Both the position numbers and the translations under genes were made by a program. A stretch of DNA of 64,000 nucleotides, taken from positions 1,922,001 through 1,986,000 of the forward strand of contig NZ_CP081862.1 in assembly GCF_019797765.1 (NCBI RefSeq), read 5' to 3'. How positions within the stretch are numbered: position 1 is the stretch's first letter; the number at the start of each line of letters is the position of its first letter. Positions 36,941 to 45,818 of this stretch are shown here, one piece after another. Source of the stretch: Cellulomonas sp. C5510. Lineage in GTDB: Bacteria > Actinomycetota > Actinomycetes > Actinomycetales > Cellulomonadaceae. Under the pieces are notes generated by a model. It saw nothing but the letters and a program-made list of their open reading frames with translations, was not told the origin of the DNA and did no database searches.

Positions 36941-38056
36941 GTGGCAGACAGAACGCGGGGCTGGGTCGTCGGGCGGGTCGCCGGTTCTCCGGTGGTCCTG
37001 AGCCCGAGCAGCCTGCTGGTCGTGGCGGTGATCGCGCTGGTGTTCGCCCCGTCGGTGCGGGTGCGGGCGCCCGGGCTCGGCACGGGGTCGACCTATGTGG
37101 TCGCGCTCGTGGTCGGCCTGCTCCTGCTGCTGTCGGTGCTGGTGCACGAGCTCGCCCACGGCCTCACGGCACGCGCCCGCGGGCTCCAGGTGCGCGAGTA
37201 CGCCCTGACGCTGATCGGCGGCCACACCGCCTTCGGCGGCCGGATCACCCCGGGCACGCAGGCGCTCGTCGCGGTGGTCGGTCCGCTCGCGAACCTGCTG
37301 CTCGCGGGGCTGTTCTGGCTCGCCGGCGGGCTCGCGGACCCGCGGGGCCTCGCCGCGCTCGTGCTCTACGCGGCCGCGTACTCCAACGCCTTCGTCGGTC
37401 TGTTCAACCTCGTGCCCGGACTGCCGCTCGACGGCGGCATGGTCCTGGAGGCCGCCGTCTGGGGCGCGGGCGGCGACCGCCGCCGGGGCGCGCTGGTCGC
37501 CGGCTGGTCGGGTCGCGTCGTCGCCGTCGGCTTCGCGGTGGTGGTGGTGGCGCTCCCGCTGACGCGGGGCGCGACCCCGGACCTCTGGTCCGTGGCGTGG
37601 GGGGCGCTCATCGGCGCGTTCCTGTGGTCGGGTGCCTCCGAGGCGATCCGCGGCGCGCGGCGGGGCCGGGCGGTCGACGCGCTGCACGTCGGCTCGGTCG
37701 GGGTGCCCGCCGTCGCGCTGCCGGCGACGGCGGTGCTGGCGGAGGCCGACGCGGAGCGAGGGCGCACGGGCGCCCGCGCGGTGGTGCTGCTGGCACCGGA
37801 CGGCCGGCCGGCCGCCTACGTCGACCCCGAGGCCGCGAACGCGGTCCCCGCCGCCGAGCGGGCGGGGGTGCCGTTGACCGCGGTGGCGGTGACGCTGCCT
37901 GCCGGCGCCGTCGTCGACGCCGGGCTGCACGGTCCGGCGCTGGTGCAGGCCGTCGCCGCGGTGTCGCGGTTCGCGCCCGTGATGGTGGCCGTCAGCGAGG
38001 GACGCGTGGTGGCCCTGCTGCGCAGCACGGACGTCGCGGCCGCGCTGCGCTCCTAG
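36941..38056 (+). CDS. M50-family site-2-protease-like membrane metalloprotease
   Basis: 371 residues. The zinc motif HELAHG (about residue 70) lies in a membrane helix, and the third ligand is in NLVPGLPLDGG (about 162-172). The C-terminal third resembles a degenerate CBS pair, as in many actinobacterial M50 proteins. It would cleave membrane-embedded substrates. GTG 36941 follows TAGCCT (36928-36933) by 7 nt. The stop codon TAG (38054-38056) is also the first half of the trmI -10 box. Confidence 0.92.
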   Translation: MADRTRGWVVGRVAGSPVVLSPSSLLVVAVIALVFAPSVRVRAPGLGTGSTYVVALVVGLLLLLSVLVHELAHGLTARARGLQVREYALTLIGGHTAFGGRITPGTQALVAVVGPLANLLLAGLFWLAGGLADPRGLAALVLYAAAYSNAFVGLFNLVPGLPLDGGMVLEAAVWGAGGDRRRGALVAGWSGRVVAVGFAVVVVALPLTRGATPDLWSVAWGALIGAFLWSGASEAIRGARRGRAVDALHVGSVGVPAVALPATAVLAEADAERGRTGARAVVLLAPDGRPAAYVDPEAANAVPAAERAGVPLTAVAVTLPAGAVVDAGLHGPALVQAVAAVSRFAPVMVAVSEGRVVALLRSTDVAAALRS

Positions 38057-38059
38057 ACT
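38054..38059 (+). promoter_or_regulatory. trmI -10 box overlapping the M50 stop codon
   Basis: TAGACT starts with the TAG stop of the protease gene and ends 8 nt before GTG 38068. A leaderless trmI transcript would begin at or near its start codon. Confidence 0.5.
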
Positions 38060-38067
38060 CGACCCCC

Positions 38068-39132
38068 GTGACCGACGACACCGCCCCCGCGACCGCTCCC
38101 CAGCCGACGGGCGCCGACCAGCGCCGCGGCCTGCTCCGGGTGGGGGAGCGCGTCCAGCTCACCGACCCGCGCGGGCGGCTGCACACCATCACGCTCGCGC
38201 CGGGCGCGACGTTCCACACCCACAAGGGCTACTTCCGCCACGAGGAGCTCATCGGCGCGCCGGAGGGCACCGTCGTGACCAGCAGCGGCGGCGTCGAGTA
38301 CCTGGCGCTGCGGCCGCTGCTGTCCGACTACGTGCTGTCGATGCCGCGCGGTGCGGCCGTCGTCTACCCGAAGGACGCCGGGCAGATCGTGCAGATGGCG
38401 GACATCTACCCGGGCGCCCGGGTGGTGGAGGCGGGCGTCGGGTCGGGCGCCCTGACCATGTCGCTGCTGCGGGCTGTCGGCGACGGCGGGCGGCTGCACT
38501 CCATCGAGCGGCGCGAGGACTTCGCGGCCATCGCGCGCGGCAACGTCGAGGCGTTCTTCGGCGGCCCCCACCCGGCGTGGCGGCTGTCCGTCGGTGACCT
38601 GGTCGACGTGCTCCCGACGGCGGAGGGGCCGGGCGAGGTCGACCGCGTCGTGCTCGACATGCTGGCCCCCTGGGAGAACCTCGACGCCGTCGCCACCGCC
38701 CTGGCGCCCGGCGGCGTGCTCATCGCCTACGTCGCGACGGCCACGCAGCTCTCGCGCCTCGCGGAGGACGTGCGGGCGGACGGCCGGTACACCGAGCCGC
38801 AGGCGTGGGAGTCGATGGTGCGGGGCTGGCACCTCGAGGGCCTGGCCGTGCGGCCGCAGCACCGGATGATCGGCCACACCGGGTTCCTGCTGACCACGCG
38901 CCGGCTCGCGGACGGCGTCGAGCCGCCGCTGCGCAAGCGCCGCCCCGCCAAGGGGTCGCAGCCCGGCGAGGCCGCCCTGGTCGACGAGGTCGGCGACGTC
39001 GTGAGCAGCCGGTCCTTCCAGGACGTCCCCGACGCGGAGTGGACGCCGGAGGCGCTGGGCGAGCGTGCGGTGTCCGACAAGAAGGTGCGCCGGGTCCGCC
39101 GTGACGTGGGGCAGGCTCCCGGGGCGGACTGA
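38068..39132 (+). CDS. trmI: tRNA (adenine-N1)-methyltransferase TrmI (m1A58)
   Basis: 354 residues. An N-terminal beta domain contains HTHKGYFRHEELIG and the central Rossmann domain has VVEAGVGSGALTMSLL (SAM site, about 122-137) and VVLDMLAPWE. The enzyme methylates A58 in the T-loop of tRNA. A charged C-terminal extension of about 60 residues, rich in Arg and Lys, follows the catalytic domain. trmI directly upstream of the proteasome ATPase is the standard actinobacterial order. Confidence 0.95.
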   Translation: MTDDTAPATAPQPTGADQRRGLLRVGERVQLTDPRGRLHTITLAPGATFHTHKGYFRHEELIGAPEGTVVTSSGGVEYLALRPLLSDYVLSMPRGAAVVYPKDAGQIVQMADIYPGARVVEAGVGSGALTMSLLRAVGDGGRLHSIERREDFAAIARGNVEAFFGGPHPAWRLSVGDLVDVLPTAEGPGEVDRVVLDMLAPWENLDAVATALAPGGVLIAYVATATQLSRLAEDVRADGRYTEPQAWESMVRGWHLEGLAVRPQHRMIGHTGFLLTTRRLADGVEPPLRKRRPAKGSQPGEAALVDEVGDVVSSRSFQDVPDAEWTPEALGERAVSDKKVRRVRRDVGQAPGAD

Positions 39133-39276
39133 CCCGCATCCGGGCGCGACCGGTGCGACCGGCCGGCCCCGGCCGGCCCCGGCGAGGCGTCCGCCCAGCG
39201 ATTGACACGGGTGGTTAGGGTCGGTCCACGAATGCCGCACAGCGCCGTGGGGTCGACACGGATCGGAGGCACCGCG

Positions 39277-40905
39277 ATGACCGAACCGACAGCGCGCGAC
39301 CTGCAGCGCGAGCTCGCCCTGCTGGCCGCGAAGAACGAGCGGCTGTCCGACGCGCTCGTCGCCGCGCGCGACCAGATCATCGAGCTCAAGCGCCAGATCG
39401 ACGACCTCGCGAAGCCCCCGGGGACGTTCGCGACGTTCCTGGCCGCCCGCGGGGACGGCGCGGTCGACGTCGTGTCCGCGGGCCGCAAGATGCACGTCGG
39501 CGTCAGCCCGGCGCTGGACGTCCGCTCGCTGCGGCCGGGCCAGGAGGTCATGCTCAACGAGGCGCTCACGGTCGTCGAGGCCGGCGGCTACGAGCAGGTC
39601 GGCGAGCTCGTGACCGTCAAGGAACTGCTCGGCAGGGACCGCGCCCTGGTCGTCGGGCGGGGCGACGAGGAGCGGGTCGTCCGGCTCGCGGGCCAGGTCA
39701 TGGACGGCACGGTGCGGGTCGGCGACGCGCTGACCGTCGAGGCGCGCAGCGGGTTCGTGTTCGAGCGGGTGCCGCGGGCGGAGGTCGAGGACCTCGTGCT
39801 CGAGGAGGTCCCGGACATCGACTACGCCGACATCGGGGGCCTCGGACCGCAGATCGAGCAGATCCGCGACGCCGTCGAGCTGCCGTTCCTGCACCCGGAG
39901 CTGTTCCGCGAGCACGGGCTCAAGCCGCCGAAGGGCGTGCTGCTGTACGGGCCGCCCGGGTGCGGCAAGACGCTCATCGCCAAGGCGGTCGCGCACTCGC
40001 TGGCGGCGACGGCGGCGGTGGCGCGCGGTGAGGAGGTCACGGAGCCCAAGTCGTACTTCCTCAACGTCAAGGGCCCCGAGCTGCTCAACAAGTACGTCGG
40101 CGAGACCGAGCGGCACATCCGGCTGATCTTCTCCCGGGCGCGCGAGAAGGCGTCGCAGGGGCACCCGGTCGTCGTGTTCTTCGACGAGATGGAGTCGCTG
40201 TTCCGCACCCGCGGCACCGGCGTCTCCAGCGACGTGGAGACCACGATCGTGCCGCAGCTCCTCGCGGAGATCGACGGCGTGGAGCGCCTGGAGAACGTCA
40301 TCGTGATCGGCGCCTCCAACCGTGAGGACATGATCGACCCCGCGATCCTGCGGCCCGGCCGGCTCGACGTGAAGATCAAGATCGAGCGTCCCGACGCCGA
40401 GGGCGCCCGGGAGATCTTCGCGAAGTACCTGACCCCCGACCTGCCGATCCACGCGGACGACCTGCGCGAGCACCACGGCTCCGCCACGGACGCCGTCGAG
40501 GCGATGATCTCGCGGGCCGTCGAGCGCATGTACTCCGAGAACGAGGAGAACCGGTTCCTCGAGGTCACCTACGCCAGCGGCGACAAGGAGATCCTGTACT
40601 TCAAGGACTTCAACTCCGGCGCGATGATCCAGAACGTCGTGGACCGCGCCAAGAAGTCCGCGATCAAGGACCTGCTCGCCACCGGTCAGCGCGGCCTGCG
40701 CGTCGAGCACCTGCTGACGGCGTGCGTGGACGAGTTCAAGGAGAACGAGGACCTGCCGAACACCACCAACCCCGACGACTGGGCGCGCATCTCCGGCAAG
40801 AAGGGGGAGCGCATCGTGTTCATCCGCACGATCGTCCAGGACAAGAAGGGCGAGGAGGCGTCGCGCCGCATCGAGAACGTGACGAGCACGGGGCAGTACC
40901 TGTAG
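39277..40905 (+). CDS. arc: proteasome-activating AAA ATPase Arc/Mpa
   Basis: 542 residues. It has an N-terminal coiled coil (about 8-50) that binds Pup, then two OB folds and a AAA domain with Walker A GPPGCGKT (225-232) and Walker B FFDEM (Asp303, Glu304). The C-terminus ends Gln-Tyr-Leu, the motif that docks on the 20S core. It unfolds pupylated proteins and threads them into PrcAB. ATG 39277 has CGGAGG with a 7-nt gap; a TAGGGT box lies at 39216-39221. It is cut off from dop by a terminator and a 6.8-kb interruption. Confidence 0.97.
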   Translation: MTEPTARDLQRELALLAAKNERLSDALVAARDQIIELKRQIDDLAKPPGTFATFLAARGDGAVDVVSAGRKMHVGVSPALDVRSLRPGQEVMLNEALTVVEAGGYEQVGELVTVKELLGRDRALVVGRGDEERVVRLAGQVMDGTVRVGDALTVEARSGFVFERVPRAEVEDLVLEEVPDIDYADIGGLGPQIEQIRDAVELPFLHPELFREHGLKPPKGVLLYGPPGCGKTLIAKAVAHSLAATAAVARGEEVTEPKSYFLNVKGPELLNKYVGETERHIRLIFSRAREKASQGHPVVVFFDEMESLFRTRGTGVSSDVETTIVPQLLAEIDGVERLENVIVIGASNREDMIDPAILRPGRLDVKIKIERPDAEGAREIFAKYLTPDLPIHADDLREHHGSATDAVEAMISRAVERMYSENEENRFLEVTYASGDKEILYFKDFNSGAMIQNVVDRAKKSAIKDLLATGQRGLRVEHLLTACVDEFKENEDLPNTTNPDDWARISGKKGERIVFIRTIVQDKKGEEASRRIENVTSTGQYL

Positions 40906-40925
40906 CGGCTCGCGCGGGACGCCGG

Positions 40926-40960
40926 ACGGCGCCGGTCGAGGGGTCCTCGACCGGCGCCGT
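40926..40960. terminator. strong bidirectional terminator between arc and the ABC-2 permease gene
   Basis: A perfect 16-bp stem (40926-40941 with 40945-40960) around a GGT loop, extended by GCGCGGGAC/GTCCCGCGC outside. It lies between convergent genes. Confidence 0.85.
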
Positions 40961-40968
40961 CCCGCGCG

Positions 40969-41814
40969 TCAGGCCCGTTCGCGCCGGTACAGCGCGCGCG
41001 ACCAGGCGTACCCGGCCCCGCCGACGACGACGCACCAGCCGAGGGCCAGCAGCGTCGTGGGGGTGTCGAGCGCAGCGCCGGTGAGCAGGCCGCGGGTGGT
41101 CTCGATGACGGGGGTGAACGGCTGGTACTCCGCGAACCAGCGGACGGCCGCCGGCATGGTGTCGACCGGGACGAACCCGCTGCCGAAGAACGGGAGCACC
41201 GTCAGCAGCAAGGGCGTGTTGGACGCGGTCTCGACCGAGCGGGCGGACAGGCCGAGCGCCACGCACAGCCACGTGAAGGCTGCGGTCGCCACGGTCACCA
41301 GGCCGCCCAGCGCGACCCAGCCGAGCGGCCCGGCGTGCGGGCGGTAGCCGATCGCGACCGCGATGCCGAGCACGAGCGCGACGGCGAGCAGGCCCTGGAC
41401 GACGGTGCCGAGCACCGGCCCGCCGAGCACCGCGCCGGGGGACACCACCATCGTCTTGAAGCGCGCCATGATGCCGCTGGTCGCGTCCATGGCGGAGGTG
41501 ATGGCGACGCTCTGGGCGGCCCCGACGACGGCGAACAGCAGGATCGCCGGGGTGATGTAGCCGAGGTACGCCGCCCGCCCGTCGGCTCCCGGTGCCGCGC
41601 CCGGGACGACGCCCGCGCCGAACGCCCCGCCGAAGACGTAGACGAACAGCAGGAGCAGGGCGACGGGGATGGCGACGGTGAACCCCGTCAGGCCCGGGTA
41701 GCGCACCGCGCGGAGCAGGTTGCGGCGCAGCATCGTCACGGTGTCGGCCACGGGCCGGGTGGTGGGAGCGGCGGACGGGCGGGGCGCTCGGGGCGCGGCG
41801 GTCGCGGCGGTCAT
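40969..41814 (-). CDS. ABC-2-type exporter permease (DrrB-like)
   Basis: 281 residues, six predicted membrane helices, with the ABC-2 C-terminal signature [30 protein letters not shown] that marks the drug-exporter subgroup. The N-terminus is a cytoplasmic Ala/Pro/Thr stretch. It starts at ATG 41814, overlapping the ATPase stop by ATGA. It is the last gene of a four-gene minus-strand operon. Confidence 0.92.
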   Translation of the reverse strand: MTAATAAPRAPRPSAAPTTRPVADTVTMLRRNLLRAVRYPGLTGFTVAIPVALLLLFVYVFGGAFGAGVVPGAAPGADGRAAYLGYITPAILLFAVVGAAQSVAITSAMDATSGIMARFKTMVVSPGAVLGGPVLGTVVQGLLAVALVLGIAVAIGYRPHAGPLGWVALGGLVTVATAAFTWLCVALGLSARSVETASNTPLLLTVLPFFGSGFVPVDTMPAAVRWFAEYQPFTPVIETTRGLLTGAALDTPTTLLALGWCVVVGGAGYAWSRALYRRERA

Positions 41815-42566
41815 GACGCCACCTCCGTCGCGGCGGACGGCTCGGTCAGCCGCAGGAACACGTCGTCGAGCGAGCCGGCGTCGTGGGCGGACTTGAGCTC
41901 GCCCGGCGTGCCCTCGGCGACGACGCGCCCACCGTCGAGGACGGCGACACGGTCGGCGAGCAGGTCGGCCTCCTCGAGGTACTGCGTCGTCAGCAGGATC
42001 GTCGTGCCGCCCGCGACGAGGGCACGGACCTCGTCCCAGAGCGCCCTCCGGCTGCGTGGGTCGAGGCCGGTGGTCGGCTCGTCGAGGAACACCACGGCGG
42101 GCTCGCCGACGAGGGTCATCGCCAGGTCGAGCTTGCGGCGCATGCCGCCCGACCAGGTGGACACGGGCTTGCGGGCCGCGTCCGTCAGCCCGAACCGGGC
42201 GAGCAGCGTCTCGGCGCGCTCCCGGCCCTCCCGGCGCCCGAGGTGGTGCAGGGCCGTCATCAGCCGCAGGTTCTCGGTACCGGTCAGCAGGTCGTCGACG
42301 GCGGAGACCTGCCCCGTCACGCCGATGGCGGCCCGGACGGCCTGCGGCTCGGCGACGACGTCGTGGCCGGCGACGCGGACGGTGCCGGCGTCCGGCGCGA
42401 GCAGCGTCGCAAGGACGCCGACGGTGGTGGTCTTGCCGGCGCCGTTGGGCCCGAGCAGGGCGGTCACGGTGCCGGCAGTGACGGCCAGGTCCACGCCGTC
42501 CAGGACGACGTGGTCGCCGTAGGACTTGCGCAGGCCGCGGACGTCCACGGCGAGGTCGGTGTGCAC
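41811..42566 (-). CDS. ABC transporter ATP-binding protein (DrrA-like exporter subunit)
   Basis: 251 residues from GTG 42566 with AAGGAG upstream. Walker [10 protein letters not shown], signature [13 protein letters not shown], Walker [17 protein letters not shown] and the H-loop are intact. The DrrA subgroup pairs with ABC-2 permeases to export drugs or lipids. It comes after the DUF4097 gene and is coupled to the permease by ATGA. Regulation probably runs through the upstream ribbon-helix-helix protein. Confidence 0.94.
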   Translation of the reverse strand: MHTDLAVDVRGLRKSYGDHVVLDGVDLAVTAGTVTALLGPNGAGKTTTVGVLATLLAPDAGTVRVAGHDVVAEPQAVRAAIGVTGQVSAVDDLLTGTENLRLMTALHHLGRREGRERAETLLARFGLTDAARKPVSTWSGGMRRKLDLAMTLVGEPAVVFLDEPTTGLDPRSRRALWDEVRALVAGGTTILLTTQYLEEADLLADRVAVLDGGRVVAEGTPGELKSAHDAGSLDDVFLRLTEPSAATEVAS

Positions 42567-42619
42567 GGCGGTCTCCTTCCGGGTCGGGTGGTGCGGTGAG
42601 CGGCGGCGGGCAGCGCCCG

Positions 42620-43462
42620 TCACGGGCGGCGGACGACGACGTCGCCGTAGCCGGTGGACGCGTGGACCTCGGCGGTGGCCTCGTCCTCGACGGGGCCGGC
42701 TGCGGGGGTCAGCTGGTTGCGGACGGCGCCGTGCTGGGACGCGACGTCGAGCCAGGCGGCCGTCCCGTGGGGAACCCCGACCTCGATCGAGCCGTACGAC
42801 GTGCTCAGGTCGACGGTGCCGGACTCCACGCGCTCGACGCGGATGCCGGCGTGGGCGGAGCGGGCGGTGAGCGTGCCGGTGACGCGGCCGACCGCGATGT
42901 CGCCGTGGGCGCCGACGACCTGCAGCGTGCCGGTCACGGCGTCGACGGTGGTGGTGCCGTTGCTCGCCCGCACGGTGCCCTCGCCGGCGACGTCGGCCAG
43001 GCGGACCGAGCCGGCGCTCGCGCGGACGGCGACCGGGCCGGTCACCCGGCGCACGACGACGGTCCCGGCGGCGGCGCGCAGGTCGACCCGGTGCGCCTCG
43101 TCGACGCGCGCGTCGCCGGCGCTGAGCACCAGCTCCACGGCGCCGAGGCGGCCCTCGGTCAGGACGCTGCCGGCCTTGCCGCGCACGTCGGAGCCCTCGG
43201 GGAGCTCGACCGTGACGGACGCGGTGCCCGCGCTGAACGGCAGCAGGTACTGCTTCCAGGCGCCGGGCCAGTCGACCGTGACGGTGCCGTCGTCGTGCTG
43301 GACGCGCACCTCCGCGGCCGCGCGGCGGCTGCCGGAGGACGACGGGTCGGCGGGCAGGACGGTCACGACGACGTCGTCGCGCTCGCCGGCGACGACGTGC
43401 AGGGCGGCGACCGGGACGTCGACGGCGAGGACGACCGGGGCGGGTGCGGGGAACGTGGGCAT
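42620..43462 (-). CDS. DUF4097-family beta-repeat protein
   Basis: 280 residues composed of about ten repeated short beta strands with Gly/Ala turns, each alternating Val-x-Val. Units such as [27 protein letters not shown] and [11 protein letters not shown] are the DUF4097 pattern of a right-handed beta roll. There is no signal peptide or membrane helix, so a cytoplasmic location is likely in this member. Function unknown; DUF4097 genes are often found with DrrAB-type exporters, as here. Confidence 0.86.
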   Translation of the reverse strand: MPTFPAPAPVVLAVDVPVAALHVVAGERDDVVVTVLPADPSSSGSRRAAAEVRVQHDDGTVTVDWPGAWKQYLLPFSAGTASVTVELPEGSDVRGKAGSVLTEGRLGAVELVLSAGDARVDEAHRVDLRAAAGTVVVRRVTGPVAVRASAGSVRLADVAGEGTVRASNGTTTVDAVTGTLQVVGAHGDIAVGRVTGTLTARSAHAGIRVERVESGTVDLSTSYGSIEVGVPHGTAAWLDVASQHGAVRNQLTPAAGPVEDEATAEVHASTGYGDVVVRRP

Positions 43463-43572
43463 GACGGCTCCAGGGACGGTGTGCGGGGAGGACGACGAGC
43501 GCGACGGCCGGGCCCGGTGGGGCCGGCCTCGCGGTGAGGCGAGGGAGCGGGTGGGCGGCGGGGGTCCGCGGG

Positions 43573-44088
43573 TCAGCGCACCCAGCCGGTCAGGCGGGTG
43601 CTGCCTGCCGGGTCGGACCGGGGTCGCAGGGAGGGTCGGTCGGGCTGCGGCTCGAGAGCGGCGGCGACCGCCCGCACGAGCCAGGAGTTGACGGAGAGGC
43701 CGTCGCGGGCGGCGGCGACCTCGACCTGCGCCTTGAGGTGGTCGGGCAGGCGCAGCGTGGTGCGGGTGGTGGTGCCCTCGTCGCCCTCGGCCGGAGCCGG
43801 GGCGGCGGGGGCTGTCGCGGGTGCAGGCGCGGCCGGTGCCGGCGCGGCGGGAGCGTCCACGACGAACTCCGGGTCGCCGCCGCGCAGCCGCACGTCCACC
43901 GACCCGGGCGCCAGCTCGGCGGAGATCTCCCCGGCGGCGGTCGACAGCGCGTCGAGCAGCACCAGCCGCACCGCGGCGTCGAGCGGTGCGGTCAGCTGCT
44001 CGGCGAGCCGGCGCGCGTCGTCGCCGGCGGTCCCGGCGGCGGTGGCGAGACGGCCCCGGAGGTCCTGGACGTACGGGTCGAGGTGCAT
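43573..44088 (-). CDS. ribbon-helix-helix (HicB/Arc-like) DNA-binding protein, probable operon regulator
   Basis: 171 residues. The N-terminal half is a helical domain; a linker made only of Ala/Pro/Thr follows (about 78-102); the C-terminal RHH domain is [19 protein letters not shown] then [17 protein letters not shown]. Such proteins are often auto-named HicB antitoxins, but no HicA toxin is present, so this is more likely a repressor of the operon. An exact palindrome and repeated half-sites lie immediately upstream of its ATG at 44088. Confidence 0.82.
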   Translation of the reverse strand: MHLDPYVQDLRGRLATAAGTAGDDARRLAEQLTAPLDAAVRLVLLDALSTAAGEISAELAPGSVDVRLRGGDPEFVVDAPAAPAPAAPAPATAPAAPAPAEGDEGTTTRTTLRLPDHLKAQVEVAAARDGLSVNSWLVRAVAAALEPQPDRPSLRPRSDPAGSTRLTGWVR

Positions 44089-44095
44089 GACGTCA

Positions 44096-44149
44096 GCATG
44101 ACACCATGAATGGTGTCATGCAAGTGTCGATGGTGTCGTCAGTGGTGTC
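44096..44149. promoter_or_regulatory. operator array for the ribbon-helix-helix regulator
   Basis: GCATGACACCAT (44096-44107) and its exact complement (44110-44121) are separated by GA. Further copies of the half-site follow: GTGTC at 44124-44128, ATGGTGTC at 44130-44137 and GTGGTGTC at 44142-44149. The array sits between the regulator start and the divergent DUF4956 gene, so it could control both. Confidence 0.8.
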
Positions 44150-44260
44150 GGCATGGTGCACACCCTGCGCAGCGCGGCGCCACAGAGGTGCCACAGGTGG
44201 GCGCGGCGTCATGGAGCGACCCGGTTCCCCGGGTGCCCGTCCCCGATCCGTGAGGTGCCC

Positions 44261-44932
44261 ATGCCCGCCGCAGCCCTGTTCGCCGCCGACCTCGTCGCCA
44301 TCGGCGTCCTGACGTTCGTCGTGTACTTCCCGCGCCACCGCCGTCGCGACCTCGTCGCCGCATTCCTCGGCGTCAACGTCGGGGTGCTCGCCGTCGCGGG
44401 CGCGCTGTCGACGTCGGCGGTCGGTGCCGGGCTGGGGCTCGGGCTGTTCGGCGTCCTCTCGATCATCCGTCTGCGGTCCTCCGAGATCGACCAGCGGGAG
44501 GTCGCGTACTACTTCGCGGCGCTCGCCCTCGGCCTGATCGGCGGCCTGGGGTCCTCGCTCGGCTGGCTGGCGCCGGCGCTGATGGCCCTGGTGGTCCTGG
44601 CCCTGGCCGTCGGCGACCACCCGCGACTCCTGCGGGGCCACCGCCAGCAGGTCGTCGTGGTCGACGGGGCGTTCCCGGGCCGGGCGGCGCTCGTGGCGCA
44701 CCTCGAGCAGGTGCTCGGGGGCCGGGTGCACAGCGTGACCGTGCAGCGGCTCGACCTGGTGGACGACGTGACCGTCGTCGACGTCCGCTACGTCGAGGCG
44801 CCCCGGTCGCGTCCCGCGGCGGAGGCCGTCGGGCGGGAGGTCGCACGGCACCCGCGCCCGGACGCCGCCGTTGCGCACGCCGACCGTGCCGACCGTGCCG
44901 ACCGTGCCGTGCTGCAGGAGGTACGGCAGTGA
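44261..44932 (+). CDS. DUF4956-family membrane protein
   Basis: 223 residues from ATG 44261 (TGAGG upstream). The first 110 residues hold four membrane helices, with the conserved FGVLSIIRLRSSEIDQREVAYYF block typical of DUF4956. A soluble domain of about 100 residues follows, ending in an Ala/Asp/Arg repeat (DRADRADRA). It is coupled by GTGA to the VTC-domain gene. DUF4956 and VTC genes are frequent neighbours in bacteria, implying a shared membrane process of unknown nature. Confidence 0.88.
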   Translation: MPAAALFAADLVAIGVLTFVVYFPRHRRRDLVAAFLGVNVGVLAVAGALSTSAVGAGLGLGLFGVLSIIRLRSSEIDQREVAYYFAALALGLIGGLGSSLGWLAPALMALVVLALAVGDHPRLLRGHRQQVVVVDGAFPGRAALVAHLEQVLGGRVHSVTVQRLDLVDDVTVVDVRYVEAPRSRPAAEAVGREVARHPRPDAAVAHADRADRADRAVLQEVRQ

Positions 44933-45747
44933 GCGCCCCGGCCGTCGCCGCTCCGCGGTGGGCCGAGGCGCTGGCCGCGCTGCCACGCGTCGGCCTGGAC
45001 GAGCTCCAGGACGTCGCGGCGCTCCAGACGCGGGTGGACCGCAAGTACGTCCTGGCGCTGGACGCCCTGCCCGACCTCGCGGCGGCCCTGCCGGCCGGTA
45101 CGCGCCGGCTGGTGCTGGACGACCGGGACGCGTTCGGCTACGAGTCCGTCTACTTCGACACCCCCGACCTGGAGGCGTTCCGCCTGGCGGCCGGCCGCCG
45201 CCGGCGGCGCTACAAGGTGCGCACCCGGACCTACTGCGACACGGGCGGCTGCTGGCTCGAGGTCAAGACGCGCGGTCCCCGCAGCACCACCGTCAAGGAG
45301 CGTCGCGAGCACGACCTGGCGGCCCGCGCGGACGTCGGGGACTCCCTGGAGTTCGTGCTCGGCACCCTGCGGGCCCGCGGCCTGCCCGTGGACGACCTCG
45401 ACCTGGCCCCGACCCTCACCACCCGCTACCGGCGCCGCACGCTGCTGCTGCCGGACGGCGCCCGGACGACCGTCGACACCGATCTGCAGTGGCTCGCGAC
45501 CGGCCCCGCCGGCGGGGCCGACCCGGCGGACGGGGCCGACGGGGACACCCGCAGCGCCGGCGTCCCCGGGCACGCCGTGGTCGAGACCAAGAGCGTCGGC
45601 GGCGCGTCCGCAGCGGACCGCGTGCTGTGGTCGCTCGGGCACCGGCCCGCCCGCATCTCCAAGTACGCGACCGGGCTGGTGGTCCTCGACCCCTCGCTCG
45701 CCGACCGACCCTGGCGGCGCACCGTGCGCCACGCCCTGCGCGCCTGA
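44929..45747 (+). CDS. VTC-domain polyphosphate-polymerase-like protein
   Basis: 272 residues. The tunnel-shaped triphosphate-tunnel fold of VTC is suggested by RVDRKYVL, the basic run RRRRRYKVRTRTYCD, WLEVKTRG and VVETKSVGG, with alternating Lys/Arg/Glu on strands. In yeast, Vtc4 makes polyphosphate from ATP at the vacuole membrane; bacterial members are mostly uncharacterised. Unlike Vtc4 it has no membrane segment, but its neighbour DUF4956 could supply one. Overlaps that gene by GTGA. Confidence 0.86.
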   Translation: MSAPAVAAPRWAEALAALPRVGLDELQDVAALQTRVDRKYVLALDALPDLAAALPAGTRRLVLDDRDAFGYESVYFDTPDLEAFRLAAGRRRRRYKVRTRTYCDTGGCWLEVKTRGPRSTTVKERREHDLAARADVGDSLEFVLGTLRARGLPVDDLDLAPTLTTRYRRRTLLLPDGARTTVDTDLQWLATGPAGGADPADGADGDTRSAGVPGHAVVETKSVGGASAADRVLWSLGHRPARISKYATGLVVLDPSLADRPWRRTVRHALRA

Positions 45748-45818
45748 CGCGGCGCGCGCCGCGCCCCCCGACGAACCCCGAACCCACGCACCACCGACCC
45801 CGATCTCCGGAGGCACCC

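Noticed and set aside
39202..39221. TTGACA and TAGGGT as one sigma-70 promoter for arc
   Set aside because: Spacing is only 8 bp, far below 16-18; TAGGGT may still be the -10, but TTGACA is not its -35.
43573..44088. HicAB toxin-antitoxin module
   Set aside because: Only the ribbon-helix-helix protein is present; neither neighbour resembles a HicA toxin, and the gene fits an operon regulator better.
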